Part shown: positions 11,701-23,070 of the stretch, piece after piece
Layout: each line of letters opens with the position of its first letter
Position numbering within the stretch: the first letter of the stretch is position 1
Assembly (NCBI GenBank): GCA_026018925.1
Contig: JAKSZU010000012.1
Span: 43,997,218-44,061,217, forward strand
Direction: 5' to 3'
From: Tupaia tana
Lineage: Eukaryota > Chordata > Mammalia > Scandentia > Tupaiidae
DNA: 64,000 nt
Translations under genes and position numbers: made by a program
Notes under the pieces: generated by a model
The model's database searches: none
Told to the model about the DNA's origin: nothing
The model's input: only the letters and a program-made list of their open reading frames with translations

Positions 11701-13299
11701 ACACCCTCCTCTCCCGCCCACAAAATAAGTGTTTTTATTTCTAAGGGGACATGTGCAGAGGCGGTGGGAGAAGAGAAAAGGGAGACCAAGGAGATTGGGG
11801 GAAGGGGGCAAGAAGGGAGCCTGATTCAGACTCGGAAATGGATGTTGAGCGTGGAGGCCTAACACCCCCACACTCAGCCACGTGTATGCGCACAAGTACA
11901 CGCAGCCCCTCTGTGCGCTCAAGCAGCAGCTGCAAACCCAGAACAACCCAGCAGGGGGCAGCCTGAGTCCTCGCCCATGGGCAGGGACTGGTTTGCGCTC
12001 TGACCCAACCCTCCGCAGCTGGGTGACCTTAGGGTGGGAAGGGTGGTGCTCAGATTCTTCAAGCTGCAGCTCTCAGGACTTTAGAGGGAAGGAGGACTGG
12101 GTGCCTGCTCCAGCCCTAGCTGGCCCTGAGAAGCAAAGCTGCCTCGTGTACCTGCCACGTGTGCTACCATCGGCACCCGATGGCTGCTGGCCAGACCCCA
12201 GGGACTCCAGTTTCTGCTCCACTTGGCTCCGTTGGCAGCTGGGCTCCTAGGTGAGGAAGCCCCAGGTTATTTAGCCTCGGGCCTCGGCCCTAGGAGGAGA
12301 TGCCTGGTGAGGGAAGTGAGCAGGGGAAGAGGTGGGGCAGGCCCCAATCCCTTGTCCTGGACTCCAGAGCCTTGGACTTCAAGCCAGAGGGCCTTTAATC
12401 ACACCTCTGCTCTTCAGTCTACATAATGGGGGTAACTGATGGCATCTCCTTCCCACCTCCCACCCCAGGGCTTCAGCACAGCCCAGCGGAGCCAAGAACA
12501 GCAGCCCCAGCAGGCAGTCTAGTAGCCTCTGCAGCTCTCCCCCCCCCCGCGGTCAGCTCTCCAGGAGGTCCCTAGGGCCAGCCAGGGCAGTGCAGGAACC
12601 ATCTCTATGGCAAAGGCCCCCCAAGAGCTCTATCTCTGGGGAAACTCAACACAGAAATCTAAACCAGCCTTGGGGGGTGGGGCGTTGGCCAAGCAATAGG
12701 GCTGAGGGTGGAGAGGAGCAGTACATCACCTCCCAGGTACACACCTGTGAGCCCTGAGTGGGAGTCAGGGGAGACAGAGTTTGACAGGCTGGGAGGAGAG
12801 CTGTCTGTCTGCCTGTCTGTCTGTCTTCTAAGTGGAAGCTGGGGGTGGAGCAGGCAGGGAGGTAGAGGCTGCCTTCCTTGTCAGAATTAGCAAGTTCCAT
12901 AGTTGGGCAACACTCAGACACACACAAAACAGAGACACACGCACACACGCACATGCACCCTGCCTCCAGACGGACAGGGTCACACCTGCACCTGCACAGG
13001 CTGCACGGTGACATGCATGGGACACAGGGACACACATGCAGAGCACTTAGGGCATAAAGCAGTCACATGTCCCCCCCATCATCCTGGCAAACCCAACACC
13101 CATGTACCCTCACACCTCGGCTACGCAGGCATAGACTCTAGAGCACACAGCCCGGCACGCGGGCACATCCGCTTAGCCCCAGGGCGGGTGCGCCAGCCCT
13201 CTGGGTCTGTTCCAAGTTGGAGCTTTTCACGTGAGGCCCAATGTGTCATTTCCAAACAGAAGGAATCTAGCTCCCTCCCCTCAGGGAGGAAGAGCAGGG
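11701..13299. other. CHRM1 5' flank, SINE-free
   Basis: No transposon recognised. A (CA)n/ACGC-type simple stretch lies at 12,913-12,960, and CTGTCTGTCTGC repeats at about 12,800-12,825. It may hold promoter-proximal elements. Confidence 0.4.
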
Positions 13300-13930
13300 T
13301 GTGTGGCTGGCTGGGTGGGTGGGCGCGTGGGCATGAGCATGGGGGAGGGCGTGCGTGTGAGGGAAGCAGGCATGCCGATACCGAGGCATGTGTGTGGAGG
13401 CATGGTGCACACGGGTTGGGGGCTTTAAAGTTGGGTGGGGGAAGGAGCCTGGGAAAACAGAGTGTGCCTTTGTGAGGGAGTATGTGTGCCGCTGAGTCTG
13501 TGTGCAGTGGGTGTGGGTGTTTGTCTCCCTGTATCCGCCTTCTCTCCCGTCCTGGACTTTTAGCCTTCCTGGGCTCGCCTTGCTCATGTCCTGCCTCTTC
13601 TCTTTTGGGGCTCGAATTGGGTGCCCTCGTGGAGGAGGGGGACACGCTCCAGAACCTAGTCCAACCCTGGGCGCTGCCTGAGGCTTCCCTCCAGCTCCCC
13701 CTCCCTTCCTTTCCTCCCTTTTCTCCCTCCCTCCCTCTTTTCCTCCCTCCCTCCCCCCCAGGCTGGCGTGCCAGGGGGTGGGACATGCCAATCACTGGCT
13801 GTGCCTCTCCCGCTGCCAGCACAGGGCGCAGCTCCCCCCGGGAGCCAGGTGTTTGGGTCCCTGGAGACGCCGCCAGCCCCCGGGGAGGCAGTGGGGCTGA
13901 GGACCCTACAGACCCCTCTCCAGCCCCATG
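13300..13930 (+). other. CHRM1: CHRM1 exon 1, non-coding (start approximate)
   Basis: The 3' boundary rests on a near-consensus donor, CCCCATG|GTGAGTAC, with GT at 13,931-13,932. The 5' boundary is not visible and is set by analogy with rat Chrm1, where a non-coding first exon of roughly 0.6 kb is separated by about 13.5 kb from a single coding exon (established knowledge, recalled). Here the implied intron is 12,664 bp. The segment includes the pyrimidine tract at 13,690-13,760, a feature also reported for the rat first exon. The exon ends in ATG, which joins exon 2 in a short upstream reading frame. Confidence 0.55.
13690..13760 (+). promoter_or_regulatory. polypyrimidine/polypurine tract in exon 1
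   Basis: An almost uninterrupted C/T run of about 70 bases made of CCCTCCCTTCC-type units. Mirror-like pyrimidine tracts of this kind can adopt triplex (H-DNA) form, and a similar tract in the rat M1 first exon has been linked to promoter strength (recalled). Its role here is inferred. Confidence 0.55.
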
Positions 13931-14351
13931 GTGAGTACATCTGGGAAGATTTGGGAGGGGTTCCACCGAGGTGGGGGCAGGAAAAGCAGGGTCCTCAGGG
14001 GTAGGGCAGGGACCAGGATGAGACAGAAATGGGGATGGACCCCAGCGAAAGGGGGAACCAGGGAGGGGTCTAGAGGCCAAGGGGGTTCTGTAGCACTGGA
14101 CATTGGCTGCTATGAACACCCTATCTCTTTGAGTGGGTGCATCTGATGTTTTTCTGGGCTTCAGCTGGCAAAGGAGATGGAGACCCCTTAAGAACCTGAC
14201 CTGGAGCCCAGCAGGGATTAGGCTCCGTGTAGCAGGCAGAGTGGGAAAGGAAGGGGACCAAGAGGCAGCCCTTGCCACCAGCATCCTGTGGGAGGTTGAC
14301 CCCCCCTTAATTGGGGTACCAGTCCCAGAACCTCCTCCTCTCCTCCCTCAG

Positions 14352-14444
14352 GGCACCCTGAATCCCACCACCCCCCTCCGCCTTCAGCCCCTACAAGATG
14401 GACTGAAGCAGGCTGCTGGCCAGATGGACAAGCTGGATACCAAG
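14352..14444 (+). other. candidate alternative exon (93 nt)
   Basis: Preceded by a good acceptor (CTCCTCCTCTCCTCCCTCAG) and followed by a donor CAAG|GTGGGT. It is exactly 31 codons and open in one frame, which ends QMDKLDTK. No matching protein is recognised, so an optional 5' UTR exon or a chance splice-site pair are the alternatives. Confidence 0.25.
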
Positions 14445-15184
14445 GTGGGTGTCGGGCCAGAAGCCAGCAGGAGACCAGGCAGAGCCCCAGGGCTCTTCAG
14501 GGACAAATGGGCACTTGGATATCCATGCCGGCTAAAGACTGTGGCCCTGACACGTGCAGGGGCCAAGAGGGCCCTCCCTATGTCCTTAGCGTCCTGGACT
14601 CCAGCAGGGCAGGTCTCAATCCTGTGTCTATGTAAAGCATAGGTACTTATGGGGGTCCATGCCAGGTACCCACCCCAGGGTCCCCAGACTGCACAATTCA
14701 GAAATGAGCTGGGGCTGGGAACTCTGCTTCTCCAAGAGTTGCTAGCCCCTGGGCAGGCAGCTGGGGAGGGGGTGGCTGGTTTTCAATAGGTCATTCTTTC
14801 ATGTGCCACTAGAGGTGACAAGTACAAACAGAGAGGGGTTCACCTTTTTCCACAAAATGCACCTGCAGGTCCAAGCAACTGAACCAGGGCCCCCTGCCCA
14901 ACTGGCCGGAAGGAGCCAGGCAGTCTGCGGCAGCTGGACAGTCTCCTGTCCCTGGGTAATCAGCTGCTCACTGAGCTGTCAGATGAGAGTTCTCTCCCCC
15001 GACCTCAGCCACTAGGCAAGCGGCGATGGCCGCTGAGATATAAAAGGGGAGGAGATAATGAAATGGACTGTAGAAGATGTGACTCTTGGCTCTTCCACCG
15101 GCTGCTGGAGATCTGAGGACTGGATCATGAAGTGCAAAGGGAGTTCCAAAGTGTCAAGTAGGGGCTAGGCAGAGGTCATGTGTT

Positions 15185-15300
15185 CAGACCTAGAAGAGAA
15201 GTGTCCCATCATACAGATGGAAAGACTGAGGCTGAGAAAGGGGAAGTGCCCCGATCATGGTCACAGACAGACCATTTAGGGGTCCAGCTGGGAGTGGGCT
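15185..15300 (+). repeat. MIR relic (3' half)
   Basis: ATACAGATGGAAAGACTGAGGCTGAGAAAGGGGAAGTGCCC followed by a degraded GGTCACAC-like segment. Confidence 0.6.
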
Positions 15301-16734
15301 CTATTCTCCTCACCCTCAGCACAATGCGTGCCGTCACCTCTGTGAGCAGGATGGTGGACTGGGGGGCAGGGATGGGGTAGGGGAACCGAGGTGCAGCAGA
15401 CTCTGCAAAGGAGCTTGGGCTCCTGGCGAGAACAGGTGGGGAGAAGTGAATCTTGCTGGGTGTCTGCTCTGCTGTGGTGCCATGGTGATACCTCTGAAAG
15501 AAGGGGGAGGAAGAGAAAGAGAAGAAAGGAAATGGGGAGGGGAGTGCAAGGAGCAAGGAGCAGGGGGCATGCAGGGAGGAGGGTGAGGAGCCTAGTACTA
15601 TGCTACCCCCATTGGCAGAGCCAGGTCTAGGGCCCAGCCTACTAATGTCCAGACTCTGGCACGACCCGGCCCAAGTCGGGCAACTGGTTAAGGTTTGTTC
15701 ATCACAAGTGAGCAAATTTGGCAGTGGTTCTAGGGTTGCCGCTCCTCTTCCGGCTCAGCAGCGCAGTTATGTAGCATTTAACTGATGGCTGCTGCCCTCC
15801 ACAGGGTTAGCTGGCACTCTCAGTGCTGACTGTTGAACCTGAAACTATGATAAATTCTATTTGTTTACTCTCTCCGTCCCAAGGCCAGGTATCAGGGATG
15901 GAAGTTTTGTGCACCTATAATGGGCCAAGAGCTACTTTCAGTGAAAAGCTAACCCCAGGGGAGAGCCATGTGGGATGCTGGCTTCCGGGTTAAGTTCCCA
16001 GCAAAAGACACCTGTCAGGAGACCTTCTAAGAGTGCCCTCCTCACTATACATTTTAGATTCCATGTGCCCAGCCTACAGCCCCCTTCACATCCTCCTTCT
16101 TCCTAATATTGTCCTGTCTGCCTGGCATGGGGTTCCGGTGTCTTCTAGACTCAGAATCACAAGATGGTTCCACTCCTCCCTCTTAAATCTCTTCCCTAAC
16201 ACCTCCTCAATCTCTGCCTCCCCTCTGCATCCCTAAGCTTGTGCCAAGGTTCAGGAAAGCCTAGTCCTCAGAAATCCCTCCCCCCTCCCCTCCCACTTCC
16301 TCTTCCTAGCCAGATCCCTTACCCCTGGGGATTGGTTCAGGGCGCTGGCGGTCAACAGTCTGGCCTGCTGCTCTAGAGACTCTGACCTCATCCCTTAACC
16401 CTTTAAGCCCAGGCTGACTTTTTCCTCTCCCCACAATGATGGTCAGCATGCCACGTTCATGTCTGTCCTATCACCACTTAGCTGCCCTGCAGCCAGGTGA
16501 TGCAGGGTTTCCTTGGTCCATCTTAAAGATGAAGATGCTCTTGGCTGTTTTTCTGCTGTGGTCTCAAGCCAGACAGAGCTTCACTAGGGGAGCAGGGTCC
16601 TGGCTGATGAGGGTATATGGGAGCTGGAGGGAGCAGAGGGGCCTCTGGATCATGCTCTGGAGCTGGTCCTGACCCTTGCAGCCTCATCTTCATGCTCCAG
16701 GGCCTATAGTCAAGTAGGAGGACCACATGTACAC

Positions 16735-16800
16735 ATTCATAGATTTAGTCCACAAATATTTATTAAGCAACTACTATGCGCCAGGCAGAGCCCTCTCCCT
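16735..16800 (+). repeat. short L2/MIR-like relic
   Basis: CACAAATATTTATTAAGCAACTACTATGCGCCAGGCAGAGC is the conserved end motif of ancient L2/MIR-type repeats. Confidence 0.55.
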
Positions 16801-16999
16801 GCCTCTTAAAGAACTACAGCTAAACCTCCCCCTTCCCACAACACTGTCACCGTGTGTCACAGATAAATGACAGAGACTGCCATACACACAAACTAGATGT
16901 AAAGGAACAACAGATTCCTCACTGTTGACTGGTTCAAACTAGGGGCTGGACAAGGTGTGCATAAAGGCTGATGAACTCCCTCTACTCTCAAGAGCAGTT

Positions 17000-17285
17000 T
17001 AGAGTAGGGGTCCAAGTTAGTCTCAGAGGTAGAACTGCCTGGGTACACTTCCTGGCTGTATTGCTACTGAGCTGTGAGGTCCTTAAGAAGATCTTGAAGT
17101 CTCATTTGCCTCTTTTGTGAATTGGGGAGAATAGAATTTACTTCACAAGGAGTTGCAGCAGGTAAATTAAATCACCTATATAATGCTTACAGCCATGTCT
17201 GCTCTATAGTAAGCAGTTAGTAAACAGTTAATATCCGTTGCTATGATAATGTTAGTAATATTATTAAAGGCTCCCAACAGCCTTT
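17000..17285 (+). repeat. MIR relic
   Basis: GTCTCATTTGCCTCTTTTGTGAATTGGGGAGAATAGAA, then AATTAAATCACCTATATAATGC and TAGTAAGCAGTTAGTAAACAGTTAAT follow MIR order. Confidence 0.65.
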
Positions 17286-18179
17286 ATTGAGAAGCCACAG
17301 TCCTGGGCAGAAAAGCACATCTCCACTTCCCTGCCGCTTTCCCACACCCTGGAGATAACACCCTCCAAGGACAGGTCCCAACCCATCCCCACAAAGCCAT
17401 GGACTCACCCTCAACATTGCCCTCACTCATTAATGCACACATCCTCGAATATAAACGCTCATCCTAGGAGTTCACCCCCACCTCTAGAGGGTTCCCAAGT
17501 CGGAACCAAGGTCACACAGTGAGACAAGAGCTTGAAGCCGAGCAGAGGCAGTGCGAGGGATTGCCTTGGGAAGTCTTCCCCCCACCCACTGCAATCTCTA
17601 TGGAACAGCCTCCCCAGCAGCCTTGAATGGTTTCACAGAAAGTGCTCTGCAAATGTAGCTTCAGCCCCCCTTGGACCAAGTGACTGACTCTAAGCCTTTA
17701 CTTTGTAGAAATTCTAGAGCCACCAATGAAACCCAGGCACCCTAGCTCTCTCAGCTCAAGGCTGGTCTCCCCAGGAGAATTAGCCGCAATCACAGGAAAT
17801 CATGTTCTTTCACAACCTCCTTCTTGCTGAACCCACCATGGCCTTGAACAGGTGGAGGATTGCTCCTAACCAGGAGTTAAGGGGACTTTCCCAAAGCACA
17901 CAGTAGGAACCAGGAACCTCTTCCTGAGCTCTTTCACTCTTCGAGAACAGGTTTGTTGAGAAGGGGGAGTGAGGACTCCTACTTCTGATTGTGGAGGAAA
18001 GGTAGAGTCATGGGTGGGTCTGTTTATAAGAAACATTGAGTGCAGAGGGTGGCAGGAATCAGGCTCCAGTTACCCAGTCTCTGCCCCTTCTTCTGCGCTC
18101 CCAGCTGTCCCAGATGGAAGGCCTTAGCCCTCGCTGCAGGGATGAGACATAGAGAGTTTGGTCAAGTAGAAACAACAAA

Positions 18180-18400
18180 GGCCTGGGAGCCCACAGGTCG
18201 GTGTCAGAATCCCAGCTCTATCACTCATGCGGAACTATCAGAAAGCCAGTTAGCCCCTGAGCTGCAGTGTCTTCATCCAAAATATAAAGATAAAAATCCC
18301 CCATTGGGGTGTCCTGTGGATTAAGGAAAATACTGAATAGCAAATGCCTGGCCTACAGGAGGTGTCCGTTATGATGATTATCAATGTGACTATTAAAATA
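18180..18400 (+). repeat. MIR relic
   Basis: CAGAATCCCAGCTCTATCACTCATG, TTAGCCCCTGAGCTGCAGTGTCTTCATCC and AATGCCTGGCCTACAGGAGGTGTCCGTTATGATGATTATC match MIR order. Confidence 0.7.
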
Positions 18401-18405
18401 GATTT

Positions 18406-18652
18406 GGGAGACCAGCAGATGGTGTAACGGTTACATCACTGCACTCCCACAGTCGACAGCAGTTCAAGTCCCAGACTTGGTGGCTTAAAAAACGCCAGGC
18501 ACGTATGTGTGTATGCCCAAAACCCCAAGAGGAGAGTGGAGGAGAAGGGATTGCATCCTGGTCATGCCCCCAGGGGGTGATTTCTCGCTTTCTCTCTGTC
18601 TTTCTGGCAAGCACATGTGCCCTATAGCAAAAATATCTCTTAAATAAATAAA
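18406..18652 (+). repeat. type A SINE
   Basis: GGGAGACCAGCAGATGGTGTAACGG to CCCTATAGCAAAAATATCTC. First SINE of the distal intron. Confidence 0.88.
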
Positions 18653-18666
18653 TAAGATGAATGATT

Positions 18667-18905
18667 TAGGGGGTCAACAGGTGGCATAGTGGTTACAGTG
18701 CTGGACTTCCACATGGCCAACCACGGTTTGACTCCCAGACTTCGTGGCTCAAAAATAACACCCAGCACGTGTGCATACATGCCTAAAATTACGGGAGGAG
18801 AAGGAATTGCAGCATGGCTATCCCCCTGGGGGGTGATTTCTCACTTTCCCTCTCACTGTCTCTCTCTGGCGAGCACATGCACCCTCTGGCAAAATATAAA
18901 AGGAG
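18667..18905 (+). repeat. type A SINE, diverged
   Basis: GGGGGTCAACAGGTGGCATAGTGG head to CCCTCTGGCAAAATATAAAAGG; short tail. Confidence 0.83.
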
Positions 18906-19024
18906 AAATTGGAAGGGGTTTCCAGCCGTCAAGGGAAGGAATCACTAGGCTCCTCACCCCAAGGACCCTTTGAGTTACTTCTCACTAGATTCCCTGTCCC
19001 AAAGGCATTTTTTTCTCGATTTTT

Positions 19025-19232
19025 GGGTTTTGTTTTTTTAGTTTCTTTCTTTCTCGAAAGAGAGAGGTACTCTAGACAGGGTCTTGCCACACTGCAATCT
19101 ACCTCTGCCTGACTCCCAGCCAGGCAGGATTACCCATCTGCACCGGCACACTCAGCGTGTTCAGGGGAACCTAAAATCCGAGCCCAGGTCTTGGTGACTG
19201 CAGTATCGTGACTACACCACCACGACTGGGAC
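19025..19232 (-). repeat. type D SINE-like element
   Basis: GAGAGAGGTACTCTAGACAGGGTCTTGCCACACTGCAATC at the left and GACTGCAGTATCGTGACTACACC at the right. On the minus strand the right end reads like a tRNA box A region. A second member lies at about 40,480-40,745. Confidence 0.5.
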
Positions 19233-19286
19233 TGAAAGCTTTTTATTAAAATTCATGAAAGTTACAGCCAGCCTCCAAAAAACACA

Positions 19287-19505
19287 GGCAGTAGGGCACC
19301 ACTGTGTGATACTGGAACCATATGGGAAAGTTCCAGGTTCAGATCCTGGGTCAATCTGAATACACCAGTGCATCCATGATCCTGGCTGGTTGGAGGCCTG
19401 GGGTTAGGAACCACAGCTCAGCAGGATTCTGTTAGTGGCATCTCTCTCTCTTCTCTACCCCCTTCTCTCTCTCTCATGAAAGAAGGAATTAAAAAAAAAA
19501 AAAAT
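19287..19505 (+). repeat. type C SINE, diverged
   Basis: GTAGGGCACCACTGTGTGATACTGG, GTTCCAGGTTCAGATCCTGGG, then CCATGATCCTGGCTGG; A tail at 19,489-19,505. Same layout as the copy at 1,222. Confidence 0.6.
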
Positions 19506-19514
19506 ACAAAAGCT

Positions 19515-19775
19515 TGGGACCAGTAGATGGCATAGCAGTTACGTCACTGGACTTTCACGTGGCCAACCACAGTTCAAGTCCTGGACCCAGGGCTTGAAAT
19601 TCATGTCACACACGTGTCCATGCATGCCCAAGATCCCAGGAGGAGGATGGAGGAGGAGAGACTGTGGCGTGGCCATCCCCCCGAGGTGATTTTTCACTTC
19701 CTCTATCCTTGTCTCTGTTTCTTTCGCTCTCTGGCAAGCACACAAACTCTAAGGCAAAAATTTCTTAAAAAAAAC

Positions 19776-19795
<20 letters not shown>
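19515..19795 (+). repeat. type A SINE
   Basis: TGGGACCAGTAGATGGCATAGC to AAGGCAAAAATTTC, with an A tail that runs into (CA)n at 19,793-19,806. Confidence 0.87.
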
Positions 19796-19807
<12 letters not shown>

Positions 19808-19813
19808 GAGCAT

Positions 19814-20022
19814 GGGGACTGGCAGGTGGTATGGTGGTATGGTGGTTAAGGTGCTGGACTCCCACATGGCTAACTGTGGTTCAAGTCCCGGACCTGGCAG
19901 CTTGCTTTCTCTTTCTCTCTCTCTCTGTCTCTGTCTCTCTCTAGTGTATACATGTGGCCTATAGCACTTTTTTTTTCTTTTTGGAGAGTCCAGTGACATA
20001 GTCATTATGCTAACTGCTGGTC
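19814..20022 (+). repeat. type B SINE followed by a type A 5' scrap (-)
   Basis: 19,814-19,968 is type B with a small duplication of GGTATGGT in its head. 19,969-20,022 is a minus strand scrap of only the first 45 or so bases of type A (GTCCAGTGACATAGTCATTATGCTAACTGCTGGTC) joined to its T-run. Confidence 0.8.
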
Positions 20023-20051
20023 ACATAATTTATTATTTTTAAAATGTGCTT

Positions 20052-20307
20052 GGGACCAGCAGTTAGCGTAATGGCTATGTCACTGGACTCCCACGTAGCC
20101 GACTACGGTTTGAGTCTCGAACCCGGTGGATTAAACTCACACTGGGCGCGTGTGCGTGTGTACCCAAGATCCCGAGAGGAGAAAGGAGGAGAAGGGATTG
20201 CGGCATGGCCATCTCCCCCCAAGGGGATGATTTCTCGATTTCTGTCAGTCTCTCTGTCTTTCTGGCGAGCACATGCGCCCTATAGCAAAAACCTCTCAGA
20301 AAAAAAT
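20052..20307 (+). repeat. type A SINE
   Basis: Complete copy, TGGGACCAGCAGTTAGCGTAATGG to CCCTATAGCAAAAACCTCTC, with an A/T tail extending into (AAT)n. Confidence 0.92.
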
Positions 20308-20921
20308 GTTAAAAATAATAATAATAAATTAAATAATTCTTTAAATAAAAAAGCAAATAAACAAAATCTCATGACGGACAGAAGTCTTCACAGTCCCATC
20401 CTGAGTTGAAACAAGCTTTCAGCCTTGCCTCAGGGTCTCAGAATCCTTTCTGTTCTGTCTTGAGATGTTGGTTTCAGGACCCCATAAAATCTCCTTAGAT
20501 GGCCAGCTGGTCCAACTCCACTACAAATAAGCAAACTACAGTGTGGCCTTCACCTCTGGGTGTTGCTTTCTCACTTTCTCTCTGTGAGAGAACCAAAGGA
20601 ACCAGAAGAGGGGCCGTGCCTGGAGTTTGGAGGGGAAAGGGCATGACAAGAAGTAGCAGGGCAGTGGAGGCAGTCGGACTAACAGCAGAGGCCTTTAATT
20701 GAGTGTTATTTCTGTGTCAGGCACTTTGGATCTATTATCCCCACCAGTTGGGGTGAGGGGGAACAAGGGGTAAAAGGTGAAGTGATTGTGGATGGTCACA
20801 CCACTAGGAAGGGACAGTGCTGAGCTTCACACCCACAACGCCAGGATTAGGATGAGTCAAGTGAGGCTCTCCCCTCAGAGCAAAATTTAAGGGGGGGACA
20901 CAGAAAAACTCACTAATTGAG

Positions 20922-21177
20922 GTACCAGCAGTTAGCGTAATGGCTATATCACTGAACTCCCATGTAGCCGACCGCGGTTTAAGTCCCAGACCCAGTGGCT
21001 TAAACTCATGACGGGCGCATGTGTATGCGTGCCCAAGATCCCCAGAGGAGAATGGAGGAGAAGGGGTTGCAGTGTGGCCATCTCCCCTGGGGGGTGATTT
21101 CTCGCTTTCTGTCTCTCTGTCTCTCTCTGTCTCTCTGGCAAGCGCACGCGCCCTGTAGCAAAAACCTCTCCAAAAAA
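20922..21177 (+). repeat. type A SINE with exact duplication
   Basis: Flanked by an identical 20-bp target-site duplication at 20,902-20,921 and 21,178-21,197 (core ACTCACTAATTGAG). Confidence 0.95.
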
Positions 21178-21241
21178 AGAAAAACTCACTAATTGAGATA
21201 AATCATATTGTAATGTTATGATTTTCAAAAACAAATAATGA

Positions 21242-21515
21242 GGGAACCAGCAGTTAGCGTAATGGCTATGTCGCTGGACTCCCACGTAGCCTACCACAGT
21301 TCGCATCCCGGACCCGGTGGCTTAAAACTCACGCCGGGTGCGTGTGCGTGCATGCCTAAGATCCCGAGAGGAGAATGGAGGAGAAGGGATTGCGGCATGA
21401 CCATCCCCCCTGGGGGGTGTTTTCTCGCTTTCTGTCTCTATGTCTCTCTCTCTGTCTGGCAAGCTCACGTGCCCTATAGCGAAAACATCTCCAAAAAAAA
21501 TAAAATAAAATAAGG
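21242..21515 (+). repeat. young type A SINE
   Basis: CpG-retaining copy, GGGAACCAGCAGTTAGCGTAATGG to CCCTATAGCGAAAACATCTCC plus A-rich tail. Confidence 0.92.
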
Positions 21516-21734
21516 AGACAAGTAAGGCAGAGCTGAGCAAGTGCAGGGCTTGGGCCTGACTTTGTTTAACATGTTGTTCATCATGGGGGTTTTTTTGCAT
21601 TAATTTCTATTTTTTAAGATGTTGCATTAAAATATTTTCCTGGGCTGGCTCTGTGGACTAGTGGATCCCAAATGGTCAACTGTGCAGCTTGATAATACGA
21701 TTGTCATTTTAGAATGTACTATTCAGTGGCATTG

Positions 21735-22358
21735 AGTCCCGGACCTGGCGGTTGGAGAAACACGCCAGGCACATGTGCATGTATGCCCAAAATTCCAAAA
21801 GGAGGGAGACATGGAGGAGAATGGATGGTGGTGTGACCATTCCTCTTCTTTTTGTCTCCCTGTCTCTCTCTGACAATCGCTTGCTCCCTCTTTCAAAAAA
21901 AGAACAAATTTATACATATATATATATATATAAATACCAGGAGTAGAGGCCAGCAGATGGCGTAGTGGTTGCATTGCTGGACTCCCACATAGTTGACTGC
22001 AGTTCAAATCATGGACTCGGTGGCTTAAAACTCAGGCCAGGCACGTGTGCATGCATGCCCAAGATCTTGAGAAGAGAATGGAGGAAAAGGGACTACAGGA
22101 TGGCCATCCCTCCAAGGGGGGTGATTTCTTGCTTTCTGTCTTTCTGTCTCTGTCTCTCCAGCAAGTACACATGCCCTATAGCAAAAATCTCTAAAAAAAA
22201 AAAAAAAAAAAAAAAAGTACCAGGAGTGTGTGCGTGTGTGCATGCCCAAAATCCCAACAGAGAATGGAGAAGGGATTGCAGTGTGGCCTTCACCTCTGGG
22301 AGTTGCTTTCTCATTTTTTCTCTCTTTCTCCCTCAAGTACCCACATCCTATAGCAATT

Positions 22359-22384
<26 letters not shown>
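21735..22384 (+). repeat. nested type A SINEs
   Basis: 21,735-21,930 is a 5'-truncated type A copy with an (AT)n tail. 21,945-22,217 is a complete copy flanked by TACCAGGAGT at 21,935-21,944 and 22,218-22,227. 22,228-22,384 is the 3' part of another copy with a long A tail, which ends in (TG)n at 22,397-22,412. Confidence 0.85.
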
Positions 22385-22393
<9 letters not shown>

Positions 22394-22419
22394 ATGTGTG
22401 TGTGTGTGTGTATGATTTT

Positions 22420-23054
22420 TCTGGTTACTGAGTTCTGGGACATCTCTTAAACTTGGCACCTGGGCAAGTACTATACTGACTCACTTTATACTAGTCCTGC
22501 TGAGGTATAAAGAGCCATGCTTTGAAGGTTATTCCAAGCCCAGGTAGAAGGAAGGCCCCTGCAGCTGGGAAGGGTGCAGCCTTTCAGGCTGACCTGCTGT
22601 TTTGTCTGACTCCACCTTTGCAGCTTTTTGTTCAGGATTAAGGGCCACAGAGCTGTTCCCAGGCACCTAGGGCTATGGCGTCGCAGGCAGCGCCCAGTCC
22701 AGGAGCCAGGAAACCTGGACTAGACGATGCCTTCTATCTCCTTTGCTTTGGGCCTCAGTTGCTCCCTTTGTGCAAGGGACTTTAAACATCACTGGGTTTA
22801 GAATGTCAAAGGGGCCCATCCTGTGTGGCACAGCAGTAACGCAGTGCCCTGCAAGGCTAGATGCCACATGCCAACCGTGGGTTCAGCCTGAAAGCACACT
22901 GTGCACACGCATGGGCTCTCAAGATCCTGAGGACTGGCGGGCTGGGGAAAGGGGAATGCAGAATGCGGAATGACAAATCTTGGTCAAGGACAGTTCTCCC
23001 TCTCCCCATCCCCCCTCCTACCTCTACCCCCACAACATACACAGGCTATCCCTT
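22420..23054. other. CHRM1 intron, nothing recognised
   Basis: Unique-looking sequence with no exon that can be supported. TTTAGAATGTCAAAGGGGCCC with CACAGCAGTAACGCAG at 22,798-22,850 resembles a very decayed tRNA-SINE head. Confidence 0.4.
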
Positions 23055-23070
23055 AAAGAAGATTAAAGGG

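Noticed and set aside
12903-13475. 190-codon + strand frame upstream of CHRM1
   Set aside because: Composed of His/Thr-rich translation of CA-repeat-like and G-rich DNA; no recognisable fold and no conservation evidence.
13121-14284. 387-codon open frame on the minus strand opposite CHRM1 exon 1
   Set aside because: Long but rich in Pro, Ser and Arg from GC-rich DNA, with no domain, no splice logic, and it lies antisense to the leader exon and pyrimidine tract. It is best explained by low stop-codon density in GC-rich sequence.
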